Below the pieces are notes generated by a model, which saw only the letters and a program-made list of their open reading frames with translations, had not been told where the DNA came from and searched no databases. This document shows positions 8,906 to 17,803 of a DNA stretch of 64,000 nucleotides, piece by piece; within the stretch, counting starts at the first letter, position 1; each line of letters begins with the position of its first letter. The DNA lies in contig NZ_JACRUK010000009.1 of the NCBI RefSeq assembly GCF_014305155.1, positions 36,422 to 100,421 of the forward strand, in the 5' to 3' direction. The position numbers and the translations under genes were made by a program. The stretch comes from Flavobacterium muglaense (GTDB lineage Bacteria > Bacteroidota > Bacteroidia > Flavobacteriales > Flavobacteriaceae).

Positions 8906-9206
8906 TGTCTTGAGGGCAATAGACTTAATTCGCCTATTTAGTATTGACGTTACGGACTTCAATAGTTACGAAAAAGACTTAAAAACCCAAAGTGCTGTTG
9001 AAAGACAGTTGGTCATTATTGGAGAAGCTTTAAATAAACTTAGACAAACTGAATCTGGAATTACAATTGAAAATGACAAACAGATTATTGGTTTTCGCAA
9101 TCGGCTAGTTCATGCTTATGACAGTATTGACAATTCCATTGTTTGGGCAATAATTAAACGTCATTTAGAGAAGTTAAAACTGGAGATTGAAGGCATGGAA
9201 GGTTAA
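8874..9206 (+). CDS. hepT: HepT-like HEPN-domain toxin (DUF86)
   Basis: A 110-residue all-helical HEPN protein. The RNase motif Rx4HxY is intact as RNRLVHAY (about residues 76-83), so the toxin should be catalytically competent. VERQLVIIGEALNKL is the usual DUF86 helix. It overlaps mntA, giving translational coupling. Members cleave RNA (tRNA or mRNA ends) unless AMPylated by MntA. Together they form a type VII toxin-antitoxin module within the polysaccharide locus. Confidence 0.9.
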   Translation: MTEKSKKYVSDVLRAIDLIRLFSIDVTDFNSYEKDLKTQSAVERQLVIIGEALNKLRQTESGITIENDKQIIGFRNRLVHAYDSIDNSIVWAIIKRHLEKLKLEIEGMEG

Positions 9207-9314
9207 AATAATTTATTTAGCTAATTAGTCTAGAAACATAGTCATAACGTTTCACTTACGAATTGAAAGAATGTGAAATAATTCCAAACTTACTACTACA
9301 ACCCCATATTCCCT

Positions 9315-9391
9315 AGCCCCGATAGCAGTGAAAATCCTTTTACTTTTTTTTTAAAGTAAAAGATTGTAATGGATAGCGGGAAATAGCTCCT
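9315..9391 (+). repeat. Dispersed hairpin repeat, family A copy 1
   Basis: The unit runs from AGCCCCGATAGCAGTGAAAA through a variable stem (CTTTTACTTT...AAAGTAAAAG) to GATAGCGGGAAATAGCTCCT. Related units are at 50968-51045 and, inverted, at 62573-62654. It ends just after the MFS gene and may act as its terminator. Confidence 0.75.
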
Positions 9392-9398
9392 AAAAAGT

Positions 9399-10640
9399 TT
9401 AATCTTCTTCAACAAAATCAGCAACAGTAGGTCTAAGGAAAGTAAGTTGAACCACTAGAGCCACTAAAACAGCGCCCGCCATAATGCCAAAGTCATGACC
9501 AAGATGGCCTTCGTCTGCTGATTTTCCTAATAAATCAGTGATAAAAGCACCTGCTAGAATTCCGGTTAAATTCATAAATCCAAAAGCGGTTGCGCGGTGT
9601 TTTGGCGCAACAAACTGACAAAGAATAGGCATGTTATTGACATCAAACATTCCGAAACCGAAACCAAAGCAACAAGCAGCCATTATAATATGAGTTAACG
9701 AGTGTCCGAAACCAAGCAATAGCAAGGCAGGAATAGTCAAGGCCAGGCCTAAAGAAGAAGTGTAAATTCGCCCTCTGAGGTGTTTTCGTGCCCATTTGTC
9801 GGATAGAATTCCACCAATTATAACACCAAACAAAGATGAAACGGCTGTAGTAATCGTCGATAGTGGACCGGCTTGGGCCATATCAATGTGCAGTGTACTA
9901 GCAAAAAGTGTTGGCAACCAGTTTTTTGTTCCCCAACCTGGTAAAAATGGAACGGCAAAATAAAATAAGATGATCCAATAGGAAATGTTGCTAAACAAGA
10001 CGCTAAAGACTTTCATTATTGGCACCTTCTTTTCTACAATTTTATCTTTTGCAAGTTCGGCTTTGGAACGTTTGAATTCTCTTAAAAATAAGATCAATAC
10101 AAAGGAATATACTACTCCTATGAGGCCAAATAACTGAAAGGTAAACTTCCAGTTCCAATGCGCTGCAATACTAGCGCCGAACCCACCTAGCGCTTGCCCC
10201 ATGAACAAACCAGTAAGGTGAATCCCGATGGCAAGTGACCTTGTTTTATTCGAATGAAAGTCGGCTATTAATGACAGAGCAGCCGGAATATACATGGCTT
10301 CACTGACTCCCATTATGGCACGAAGCCAGTAGAGTTGTTGAAAAGTTTCGGCATACCCCATGGCAATAGTGACCGAGGACCATACAAATAAACTGATGAC
10401 AATGAGCCATTTTCTATTCAATCTATCAGCAATAAGACCTGATACGGGACTCATAAAGGCGTACACCCACATGAAAACCGCCATCAATCTACCAAAGTTT
10501 TCGGCGGTTTCTAATTCTGCGAAATCGACCATCATAGCTGGTTTCATTGTAGCCAGCATTTGCCTGTCCATATAATTTAATAAGGCAACCACCCAAAGTA
10601 AAGCGACAAGAACCCAAGGATAAAATTTAGAATTTTTCAT
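9399..10640 (-). CDS. Major facilitator superfamily sugar-acid transporter
   Basis: A 413-residue inner-membrane protein with about 12 membrane segments. The N terminus (LLNYMDRQMLATMKP) and the loop after TM2 (GLIADRLNRKW) place it in the anion:cation symporter/hexuronate-type MFS group. It is the likely inner-membrane importer of unsaturated monouronates or related products in this locus. The fucU and SDR genes lie upstream on the same strand with 69 bp and larger gaps. The substrate is inferred from context only. Confidence 0.88.
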   Translation of the reverse strand: MKNSKFYPWVLVALLWVVALLNYMDRQMLATMKPAMMVDFAELETAENFGRLMAVFMWVYAFMSPVSGLIADRLNRKWLIVISLFVWSSVTIAMGYAETFQQLYWLRAIMGVSEAMYIPAALSLIADFHSNKTRSLAIGIHLTGLFMGQALGGFGASIAAHWNWKFTFQLFGLIGVVYSFVLILFLREFKRSKAELAKDKIVEKKVPIMKVFSVLFSNISYWIILFYFAVPFLPGWGTKNWLPTLFASTLHIDMAQAGPLSTITTAVSSLFGVIIGGILSDKWARKHLRGRIYTSSLGLALTIPALLLLGFGHSLTHIIMAACCFGFGFGMFDVNNMPILCQFVAPKHRATAFGFMNLTGILAGAFITDLLGKSADEGHLGHDFGIMAGAVLVALVVQLTFLRPTVADFVEED

Positions 10641-10709
10641 ATTGTATGTTTGACCCTTTGGGCATAATTAAATTATTAGTTTACTGCTACTCTTATCTTG
10701 GTCGCCTGC

Positions 10710-11144
10710 TCAAAAACTACTTTCTTCGGCCATTTTTACAACACCTACTATAAGAATTAAATTGGCAAAGCGACGTTGTTCTCCAGTTTGAATAATTAAT
10801 GTCGTAGATGGTTCTCTGATTTTGTCATAGAAAGCCCAGCGTTCCATCTCGTCCCAACTGACGTCTCCGAGCAAGTTTTTGTAAGCAAGGTGTATGTCGG
10901 CATTGGCTTCGGCAGGTTTCTCCATAACGATTGCCCCTTGAAAAGGACAGACTTCTAATAATCCTTCCAAGACCGTAACTGCGTCTAATAATCCTGGTCG
11001 AAAATTGAGATGTACTGTAGTAGAATTGGGGCCTGTCATGGCACCCACAGGTAAATTACCATCTGCAATAACTACTTGGGCAAAGTGCCCAGAACGCGCC
11101 AAAGCTTCTAATATAGTTGGGTGTATTACTGCGGTCTTTAACAT
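10710..11144 (-). CDS. fucU: RbsD/FucU family mutarotase
   Basis: A 144-residue protein of the RbsD/FucU family, which interconverts sugar anomers. Visible marks are HPTILEALARSGHFAQVVIADG (His and Asp of the active site; here residues 8-29), FRPGLLDAV and the WAFYDK stretch. FucU normally serves L-fucose, yet no fucose genes are nearby; the neighbours are an MFS importer and an SDR. In alginate loci the ring-opening of unsaturated uronate is usually aided by KdgF, and none is seen, so this protein could stand in for it. That role is inference. Confidence 0.88.
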   Translation of the reverse strand: MLKTAVIHPTILEALARSGHFAQVVIADGNLPVGAMTGPNSTTVHLNFRPGLLDAVTVLEGLLEVCPFQGAIVMEKPAEANADIHLAYKNLLGDVSWDEMERWAFYDKIREPSTTLIIQTGEQRRFANLILIVGVVKMAEESSF

Positions 11145-11174
11145 AATGATGGTTTTGAAAATTATTATTTTAAC

Positions 11175-11379
11175 TAACCCGTTGGCTGTAATTCAATTTG
11201 TTTAATTTTTTAACCACATAGAAACATAAATTTTAATAGATGTTTCACTTTATTTAAAGAAAACAGAGCTATGTGAAACCAAGAATTGGACTATCCTACA
11301 CTTTTTCCTATGTTTCTATGTGGTTAAATTTTTATTAAATGGTTAATTAAAATTTTTATTAATTACACCCAACGGGTTA
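11175..11379. repeat. Dispersed nested inverted repeat (intergenic element)
   Basis: Outer arms TAACCCGTTGGCTGTAATT (11175-11193) and its complement at 11361-11379 pair at 18 of 19 positions. Inside, TTAACCACATAGAAACATA (from 11210) pairs with TATGTTTCTATGTGGTTAA, and GTTTCAC/GTGAAAC forms a further arm. The CCACATAGAAACATA core is the same as in the tandem array at 55.3-57.1 kb. It fills most of the gap between the mutarotase and SDR genes. Confidence 0.8.
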
Positions 11380-11414
11380 TTTAACTGGTTATTGGCATGC
11401 CATTTAACAAAGAA

Positions 11415-12185
11415 CTACATATTATAGACTCCGCCATTAATATCCAGAGTAGCCCCAGTTATAAAACCGTCATACTCGGACGCTAGGTATACAACTGCTC
11501 GCGCTACATCATCAGCATTACCTGCTCGCTGGATAGGAATGCCTGCGACTGTAGCAGCTGCGGACTCTGCCGTTGTATGTGTATTATGAAAAGAAGTACC
11601 CAGAATAAGTCCTGGAGCAACAGCATTCACACGAGTGCCTTGAGGTCCTAATTCTGATGCAAGTGCTCTTGTAAAAGTTAAAATCGCTCCTTTGCTTGTT
11701 GAATATACCAGTGAGCCCGGATGACCGCCTTTACGCCCTGCAAGTGACGCCAGATTCACAATACTGCTATTGCTGTTTTTGGCGAGATAAGGCGCTGCCG
11801 CACGTGTGACCAACATCATGGACGTAAGGTTGATATCCATGACTTTATGCCAGAACTCTATTTCCATTTCGTTCAGCATTTTTCGGGCAACTAGCGAACC
11901 TGCATTGTTAATTAGGACATCTAGACTTCCTAAAGCATTTACTGTTTTTTCAATTAATTCATTTGCATCGGCTTCTTGGGTTAAATCACCTGCTATTGCC
12001 AAGGCTTTTTGCCCTTTGCTACTTGCATATTCCACCAATTCGTTTGCGGTCGCTGCACTAGAAAAATAATGTATGGCAACATTGGCACCGCTATCTATAA
12101 AGTGTCTCGTTATTGTTTCACCGATACCCTGCGCACCAGCAGTGATGAGGATATTTTTTCCGGTTAATTTTGTATTGTTATTCAT
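11415..12185 (-). CDS. Short-chain dehydrogenase, probable 4-deoxy-L-erythro-5-hexoseulose uronate (DEH) reductase
   Basis: A 256-residue classical SDR. It has an N-terminal cofactor motif (ITAGAQGIGE, where the usual TGxxxGIG begins TAG), NNAG (about residue 90), catalytic Ser in NLASLAG, YSTSK with catalytic Tyr and Lys, and a C-terminal INGGVYNM. SDRs of this size reduce DEH to 2-keto-3-deoxygluconate in alginate-degrading flavobacteria, and the flanking PL6 and PL7 lyases make that the best reading. L-fucose dehydrogenase is an alternative because of fucU. The KDG kinase and aldolase are not in the window. Confidence 0.85.
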   Translation of the reverse strand: MNNNTKLTGKNILITAGAQGIGETITRHFIDSGANVAIHYFSSAATANELVEYASSKGQKALAIAGDLTQEADANELIEKTVNALGSLDVLINNAGSLVARKMLNEMEIEFWHKVMDINLTSMMLVTRAAAPYLAKNSNSSIVNLASLAGRKGGHPGSLVYSTSKGAILTFTRALASELGPQGTRVNAVAPGLILGTSFHNTHTTAESAAATVAGIPIQRAGNADDVARAVVYLASEYDGFITGATLDINGGVYNM

Positions 12186-12259
12186 GATTTTATTTCTATT
12201 ATTTGATAATTTTCGGTTTATTCCTAATCATTTTAGCATTAAAAACACTGCTTACATTA

Positions 12260-12343
12260 GGTTGTCAAATCGAGCGCAGTCGAGATGTTTTTAATTTACT
12301 ATTTTCTAGAATTGAAGGGTTTCGACTCGCTCAACCTGACAAA
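12260..12343. repeat. Dispersed inverted repeat
   Basis: GAGCGCAGTCGAGA on the left and TCGACTCGCTCAACC on the right are imperfect complements, flanked by TTGTCA and TGACAA. This forms a hairpin between the SDR gene and the broken GntR gene. The rest of the 240-bp gap shows nothing recognisable. Confidence 0.6.
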
Positions 12344-12424
12344 AAAGCGAAGACTTTATACAGCTGTTTCTAAAGATGAATTGGGATTACGTAGTCATTA
12401 ATTATTTCGACTTCCTTTTTAATG

Positions 12425-13135
12425 CTAACTAATGTCGCAGTACTCGTATAGTAACTTGAAATGTTCTTTCATTCTTTTTTTGGCCAATTTTGGATTTTGA
12501 TCCCGAATGGCTTCGTAGATTTCTGTGTGCTCCTTGATTCTCAAATCATCTAGCTGGTTGTATTCTACATGGTACTTCTTAAAATCTACAATAATTTGCG
12601 GTGTGATGGCAATCATAATTTGGTTCATGGTAATATTATCACTGGCTTTGGCTATAGCCAAATGAAATAATAAATCTTCCTACACGGCATCTTCACCAGA
12701 CAGTATCTTTTTTTCATGTGCATCCAAGGCTTTTTTAATATTTGCTAAGCCTTCGTTTGTGCGTTTTTTTGCCGCCGACTTCACCGCTTTTAATTCTAAT
12801 ACAATTCTAGTTTCAACTAAAGATTTAAAACTGGGTACTCCAAGATTTAAAATATCTTCAATCATTCCGTTCATAGCAATGCTACCAATATTGGGAATAA
12901 AAGTCCCGCTTTGAGGCAGTGATTGTAAGATTCCATAGGATTCTAATTTCAAAATGGCCGTATGAATACTTCTTCTGCTTACTCCAAATTTCTCGGCTAA
13001 TTCTCGCTCCGGTGGCAATCGATCACCTGGTTGTAAATTTTTCTTGTTTATTAATTCATTGATTTGACTAATGATGGTATTAACACGCGCAGTTATTTCT
13101 AAATTTTCGTTTTTCGAAAGGATATCTAAGTTCAT
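12425..13135 (-). pseudogene. Second GntR/FCD regulator, interrupted by an in-frame TAG
   Basis: The gene is a paralogue of the regulator at 4072-4779: same HTH (LPPERELAEKF, SRRSIHTAILKLE), same LPQSGTF and FCD region, same ending (EHFKLLYEYC). After GEDAV a TAG at 12680-12682 replaces the Gln present in the paralogue (GEDAVQEDL), and EDLLFHLAIAKAS continues in the same frame, so one C-to-T change (CAG to TAG) accounts for it. The truncated 151-residue product would keep its DNA-binding domain but lose most of the ligand domain. It could act as a ligand-blind repressor, or be inactive. Confidence 0.88.
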
Positions 13136-13222
13136 ATTCTACAAAATAGTATTAAATTGAAGCGACAAAATCATTGGGTAACTGCTTTATTTTAATGAAT
13201 TGGCTATTTCTAAATCACTTAG

Positions 13223-15577
13223 TTATTTAGTGCTTTTTTGATCTATAATTCCTAAGTCTAGTTTATCAGTTCCTTTGCCTTTTAGTGGCGAATCATCCAA
13301 TAACTTAAAAGTTTCACTATCATATGAAGGTTTCAATTCCCAAAGATTTTCTACAGTGTATTTTTGATCTCCCGTAACTTCAAGTTTACCGGACTCGTAG
13401 AAATCATTATTTAGAATGTTAACTACTGGCTCTCCTACTACTAAATGCATATTTACCGGCTTGGTTTTATTAAAAATATTATTTTCAATAGCAATAACTT
13501 GGACTCCGTATAAAGAAATGGCCGCTCCATATTTATTTCTAGTTCCAAAACCTACATGGTCTAAAACATTGTGATCCACATCTAAGAAAGGACCAAAAGT
13601 ACTTTCGTCTGTTCCTCCTCTGTAAATTCGTATAGCACTACCTTGTACGTCTTTCAGGATATTGTTTTTCATTATAAAATGCTCCACATTATAAGCTCCA
13701 ATATCATCGGTTTCGGTATCTAATGCGGCGATGTGACCAGTAATATTCTTGAATTTTGAATTCTGAATACTAATTGTATCGGCAAAGGTTCCCTTAGCCA
13801 CTCGTAGCACATCAAAAGAATGATTTACGATCAAATTTTCGAAAACACATTTATCGATAAACAACTTATAGTTTTCGATCATCGAATTCTTGCTGGTAGT
13901 AATCACTGAATTTGCAGCATAATCTGGCGAACTCGCTCCATCAAATTTTAAATTATCTAAGGACATACTTCCGCCATTTTGAATTTCGAAAGCCATCATT
14001 CTTTCGAATAAAATAGTTGCTTTTTCTGCTCCCGAAGTTTTAAAAGTCAATGGATGTTTGATCTCAACCACTTTGGTAAACACATATTCCCCACCCGATT
14101 GAAGTTCAATAATATCACCCGGCTGAGAATTTGTAGCAGCATCAAATACCGTGTTGATTCCTGGTTTTGCAACAATGGTTTTTCCCGAATTTAAAGCGAT
14201 GGTTTTATCTGCTTTAGCGTACCAAGTAGTTCCCGTATTGTCTTTAGTGGCAATAAGAGCACTAATTTCGATTTTAGTTTTAATTTTATTCGAAACAGGA
14301 ATTAAAAACCCCTGCTTGTTTTTTACCAATTTCATGTCGGCCGTTGTGAAACCGTTTTTGAAAGTAGTGGAGGTGTTTTTACTTAAAATATTATCTTTAA
14401 AAGTGATACCGCTAATATCATCATAGGCCGTAAAAATATCTTTCTGCACATCATTGTAAAATATATTCCCTGACATTTCAGAGTTTTTTGGCGGCATACT
14501 TCTTTCGGCATCGCTACCGGCACACAGCTGAATATAGTCGCAATTAACAAAAGTATTGTTGTTTACTTTCGCTTTTATCACTGGCACATAACGATTTGGT
14601 GGCGAATTTGGAACCCCATTCATCATGACAAAAGCACCTCTAAATCGGTAACCCGCCAATCCTATATGGTAATTATTGATGACCGTTTGCGCTTCATTGA
14701 TTACGCGAACACCACCGGTACTTGCCAAACCATTTCCAATAAACACATTACCATCAACCAAAGTTTCATTACCATGACGGATGGTTAAAGTTCCTGTACA
14801 TTCAAAAAACATATTGTATTTATAGGTGTTCTGACAGGATTTATTGGAGATAATTTCATGTTCACCATCACATCTGTCAAAATAATTAGACTCCACCACC
14901 GTTTTAGAATTTTCCAATGCATTATGACTTGTACCGATTCTTAAGGTTTCGCCCCCATTATTTCCATAAGTAGGTCGTGGCCCAAAATAGTTGTGGTCTA
15001 TTTTATGATTGTTTTCGATACTTCCTTTGGTATCCAAACCAACAATCATGGTTACTCCTAAATTCTTTTTACCTTCAATATGATTGTGATCTATTCGATT
15101 GTTTTTTCCATAAATAGCAACCCAATAATCTTGCAACTGGCGTTCTGGATTGTTATAATTATCGATTACACACTCCGTTAAACGGCAATTATTAGCTAGT
15201 TCCTTTTTATTTTTTCGAAAAGAAATCACCTCGTTGGATGGTGTGTATCCGTTTTTAAAAACCAAACCTTTTACAATTAAATATTCTCCCGCAATTTGAA
15301 GATTGGAACGACCTTCCAAAGTAACTTTCCCAGCTTCTTCTACCGTTAAAGTGATCGGTTGTGCCGCCGTACCTTTTCCTTCAAATAGAAGTTCGGTATT
15401 TTTCCAAACGCCATTCGCTAGTACAATAACAGCTCCTGGTTTCGCGTTGGCAACGGCTTTGTTAAATTCAGCAGCGTTTTTAACTAAAATATCAGACTCC
15501 TTATTGTTTGCTTTCCATGAAGTCATCCCTACGATAATGACTATTGCTATTAAAAAACGACTAAGTAAATTTTTCAT
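13223..15577 (-). CDS. Polysaccharide lyase family 6, two-domain alginate lyase
   Basis: A 784-residue secreted right-handed beta-helix protein with a signal-anchor N terminus (LLSRFLIAIVIIVGMTSW). The PL6 hallmarks are in the first half: NNGGETLRIGTS (about residue 207-218), DGEHEIISNKSC (calcium-site Glu/Asn) and GTLTIRHGN. The second half (about 440-780) is another beta-helix domain of the DUF4957 type, as in two-domain PL6 lyases. These act on poly-mannuronate or mixed alginate. The kinase-dehydrogenase fusion gene is 56 bp upstream on the same strand, so the two are probably one operon under the 17.6-kb operators. Confidence 0.93.
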   Translation of the reverse strand: MKNLLSRFLIAIVIIVGMTSWKANNKESDILVKNAAEFNKAVANAKPGAVIVLANGVWKNTELLFEGKGTAAQPITLTVEEAGKVTLEGRSNLQIAGEYLIVKGLVFKNGYTPSNEVISFRKNKKELANNCRLTECVIDNYNNPERQLQDYWVAIYGKNNRIDHNHIEGKKNLGVTMIVGLDTKGSIENNHKIDHNYFGPRPTYGNNGGETLRIGTSHNALENSKTVVESNYFDRCDGEHEIISNKSCQNTYKYNMFFECTGTLTIRHGNETLVDGNVFIGNGLASTGGVRVINEAQTVINNYHIGLAGYRFRGAFVMMNGVPNSPPNRYVPVIKAKVNNNTFVNCDYIQLCAGSDAERSMPPKNSEMSGNIFYNDVQKDIFTAYDDISGITFKDNILSKNTSTTFKNGFTTADMKLVKNKQGFLIPVSNKIKTKIEISALIATKDNTGTTWYAKADKTIALNSGKTIVAKPGINTVFDAATNSQPGDIIELQSGGEYVFTKVVEIKHPLTFKTSGAEKATILFERMMAFEIQNGGSMSLDNLKFDGASSPDYAANSVITTSKNSMIENYKLFIDKCVFENLIVNHSFDVLRVAKGTFADTISIQNSKFKNITGHIAALDTETDDIGAYNVEHFIMKNNILKDVQGSAIRIYRGGTDESTFGPFLDVDHNVLDHVGFGTRNKYGAAISLYGVQVIAIENNIFNKTKPVNMHLVVGEPVVNILNNDFYESGKLEVTGDQKYTVENLWELKPSYDSETFKLLDDSPLKGKGTDKLDLGIIDQKSTK

Positions 15578-15633
15578 ATTAATCTGTTGTGTTTAATGCG
15601 CACCTTTTTGGTACAATTCAATTAAAAATAATG

Positions 15634-17511
15634 TTACCAATTCGTATGATGAAATGTTCCTGACTCATCATCTGTTCGTTGATAGGTATGTGCGCCAAAA
15701 TAATCGCGTTGGGCTTGTATGATATTTGCTGGTGAATTTGCGGTTGTATATCCATTGAAAAAATTAACAGCGTCACTCAAACAGGGAGCTGCTAATTCAT
15801 TTAAAACACAATTTGCAACTACTGTGTTTATCGATGGTTTCAATAATTTGACCTGATCAATAATGGTTTTATGTTTCAAAATAGCATCCTCTTCCTTTAA
15901 AACCCCAATGAGTTCCACCATAAAGTCCGATCGAATGATGCAGCCATTTGTCCAGATTCTAGCTATTTCACTTAAGTTTAAATTCCACTTATACGCTTTC
16001 CCAGCATCAGCAATTAATTTAAATCCTTGATAATGATTTACAATTCTAGCAAACTGATAGGCTTCTAAAACTTTTTGATGGTCTACAACCAATTCCTGAT
16101 TTTCAGTAGTAAAATTGATGCTTGCTTGAATTCGGTCTTCTTTATAAAACGAGTTAAAACGGGCAAATAATGCAGTCGCAATCATACTGCTTGGCACTCC
16201 TAGTTGGGCCGTGGCAATGGTTGCCCAGTTTCCAGTTCCCTTATTTCCTGCTTTGTCGACAATTTTATTGACTAACCAATCGTCTCCTTCTTTTTTTCGA
16301 AGAATAGCAATCGTGATTTCTAGTAAATAACTATTCGCTGTAGGTTGCCAAGATGCTAAAATGTCGGCAATTTTATCAGGAGCAGTTCCCATTCGATGAA
16401 AAATACTGTAGACCTCGGCCAACAATTGCATTTCTACATACTCTACACCATTATGAACCATTTTTACAAAATGACCACTACCTTCTTCACCTATATAGGT
16501 ACAACAAGGCAAGCCGTTCGCATCTTTGGCTGCGATTTTTTCTAAATAAGGTTGAACCAAATTGTAAATTTCTTTGTTTCCACCAGGCATAATCGAAGGT
16601 CCTTTTAGTGCGCCTTCTTCACCACCAGAAACACCAACACCAATAAAATGGATGTTTTTATTTTTTAATAGATCGTGACGTTCTTTTGTGTCTAAATAAT
16701 TGGAGTTTCCGCCATCAATCAAGATATCGCCATCAGTTAAAAACGGAACCAAATCGGCAATAACGCTATCAGTAGTTTTTCCTGCATTGACCATAAGCAT
16801 GATTCTTCTAGGGGTTTGCAAGGAATTTGCAAAGGCTTCTAAATCAGAAAAAGCTTTTGCCGTTTGTAATTCCTCATGATCGTTCTTGAAATTGGCAGCA
16901 ACTGATTCCTCGACCCCAGCCACTTCTCTATTAAATATAGAAATATTGAATCCTTTTTGAGCTAAGTTTCTACTCAAACTCTTTCCCATTACTCCCAATC
17001 CAAATAATCCAAATTCTGATTTCATTTCCATTTTCTTGGCTATTATTTCAACAATATCTTCGGGTTTTAAATCAATCTTAATTTCCAGTGCATTTAAGGG
17101 TTCTTCTAAAATATCAAACTGTGATTGCAATAAATCAGATTGCATATAATGGTTCTCTCTTTTATTTATTCGATCTAAAATTTGGTCAAAACTTCCAGCC
17201 AAATGAATCCATTTTGTTTGATTTTGAATATCAGTACTTAAAATGTCTCTGTAGGATTGTTTTAAAGCCGAACAAACAATAACACAACTGTTACTTTCTA
17301 GAGTTTCTTTGGCCAATTTATTGAGTGTAACCAACCAGCCGTAGCGGTCTTCATCATTCAGTGGCACGCCATTACTCATTTTGTCAACATTGGATTGCGG
17401 ATGAAAATCATCACCATCAAAAAAAGTAACTTTTAACCTTTTAGACAGCAATTGTCCAACCGTGCTCTTTCCGCAGCCAGATACACCCATTATAAAGATT
17501 ACATTATTCAT
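15634..17511 (-). CDS. Gluconokinase-6-phosphogluconate dehydrogenase fusion protein
   Basis: A 625-residue protein joins two enzymes. Residues 1 to about 160 are gluconokinase (P-loop GVSGCGKST, then DGDDFHPQSNVDKMSNG and ALKQSYRD). From about 165 it is decarboxylating 6-phosphogluconate dehydrogenase (LFGLGVMGKSLSRNLA for NADP, GVSGGEEGALKGPS, FVKMVHNGVEY with the catalytic Lys). It should channel gluconate via 6-phosphogluconate to ribulose-5-phosphate, CO2 and NADPH. Both halves have complete motifs and no frameshift lies at the junction. It is the first gene before the PL6 lyase. Its presence in an alginate locus is unusual and may supply NADPH for DEH reduction; that is inference. Confidence 0.93.
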   Translation of the reverse strand: MNNVIFIMGVSGCGKSTVGQLLSKRLKVTFFDGDDFHPQSNVDKMSNGVPLNDEDRYGWLVTLNKLAKETLESNSCVIVCSALKQSYRDILSTDIQNQTKWIHLAGSFDQILDRINKRENHYMQSDLLQSQFDILEEPLNALEIKIDLKPEDIVEIIAKKMEMKSEFGLFGLGVMGKSLSRNLAQKGFNISIFNREVAGVEESVAANFKNDHEELQTAKAFSDLEAFANSLQTPRRIMLMVNAGKTTDSVIADLVPFLTDGDILIDGGNSNYLDTKERHDLLKNKNIHFIGVGVSGGEEGALKGPSIMPGGNKEIYNLVQPYLEKIAAKDANGLPCCTYIGEEGSGHFVKMVHNGVEYVEMQLLAEVYSIFHRMGTAPDKIADILASWQPTANSYLLEITIAILRKKEGDDWLVNKIVDKAGNKGTGNWATIATAQLGVPSSMIATALFARFNSFYKEDRIQASINFTTENQELVVDHQKVLEAYQFARIVNHYQGFKLIADAGKAYKWNLNLSEIARIWTNGCIIRSDFMVELIGVLKEEDAILKHKTIIDQVKLLKPSINTVVANCVLNELAAPCLSDAVNFFNGYTTANSPANIIQAQRDYFGAHTYQRTDDESGTFHHTNW

Positions 17512-17637
17512 ATTCGATTTATCTTTTTAAACTATTATCAATTTAACAGATCACAAAGCGCAAAAGCTATTGTTCCGGCCATTAGATTTAGCGTAAATGG
17601 CTAATTCCAATTTGAGGTTTTTTAGTACGTCAATAAA

Positions 17638-17663
17638 TTGGTGAACCAAATTGGTGAACCAAA
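17638..17663. promoter_or_regulatory. Tandem candidate GntR operators upstream of the kinase-dehydrogenase/PL6 operon
   Basis: The palindrome TTGGTGAACCAA occurs twice in direct tandem (17638-17649 and 17651-17662), about 130 bp before the start of the fusion gene. The second copy and its flanks match the site at 5794-5816 in front of the PL7 lyase. The arms fit the FadR-type consensus. Binding is inferred. Confidence 0.6.
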
Positions 17664-17803
17664 TATAATATTAATTAATTACTATTAAAATTTATTTTAG
17701 TATTAATGCGAATTTGACAAAAAAAACTACTAAATATTTGATTTTTAGAACCTAGATATATTTTTGACATATATCAACATTCTCACCTAAAAGAATAATT
17801 TAC

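Noticed and set aside
6600..9300. A genomic island integrated at tRNA-Trp
   Set aside because: No integrase, no direct repeat of the tRNA 3' end and no attachment site were found; the tRNA also has its own promoter and terminator-like palindrome.
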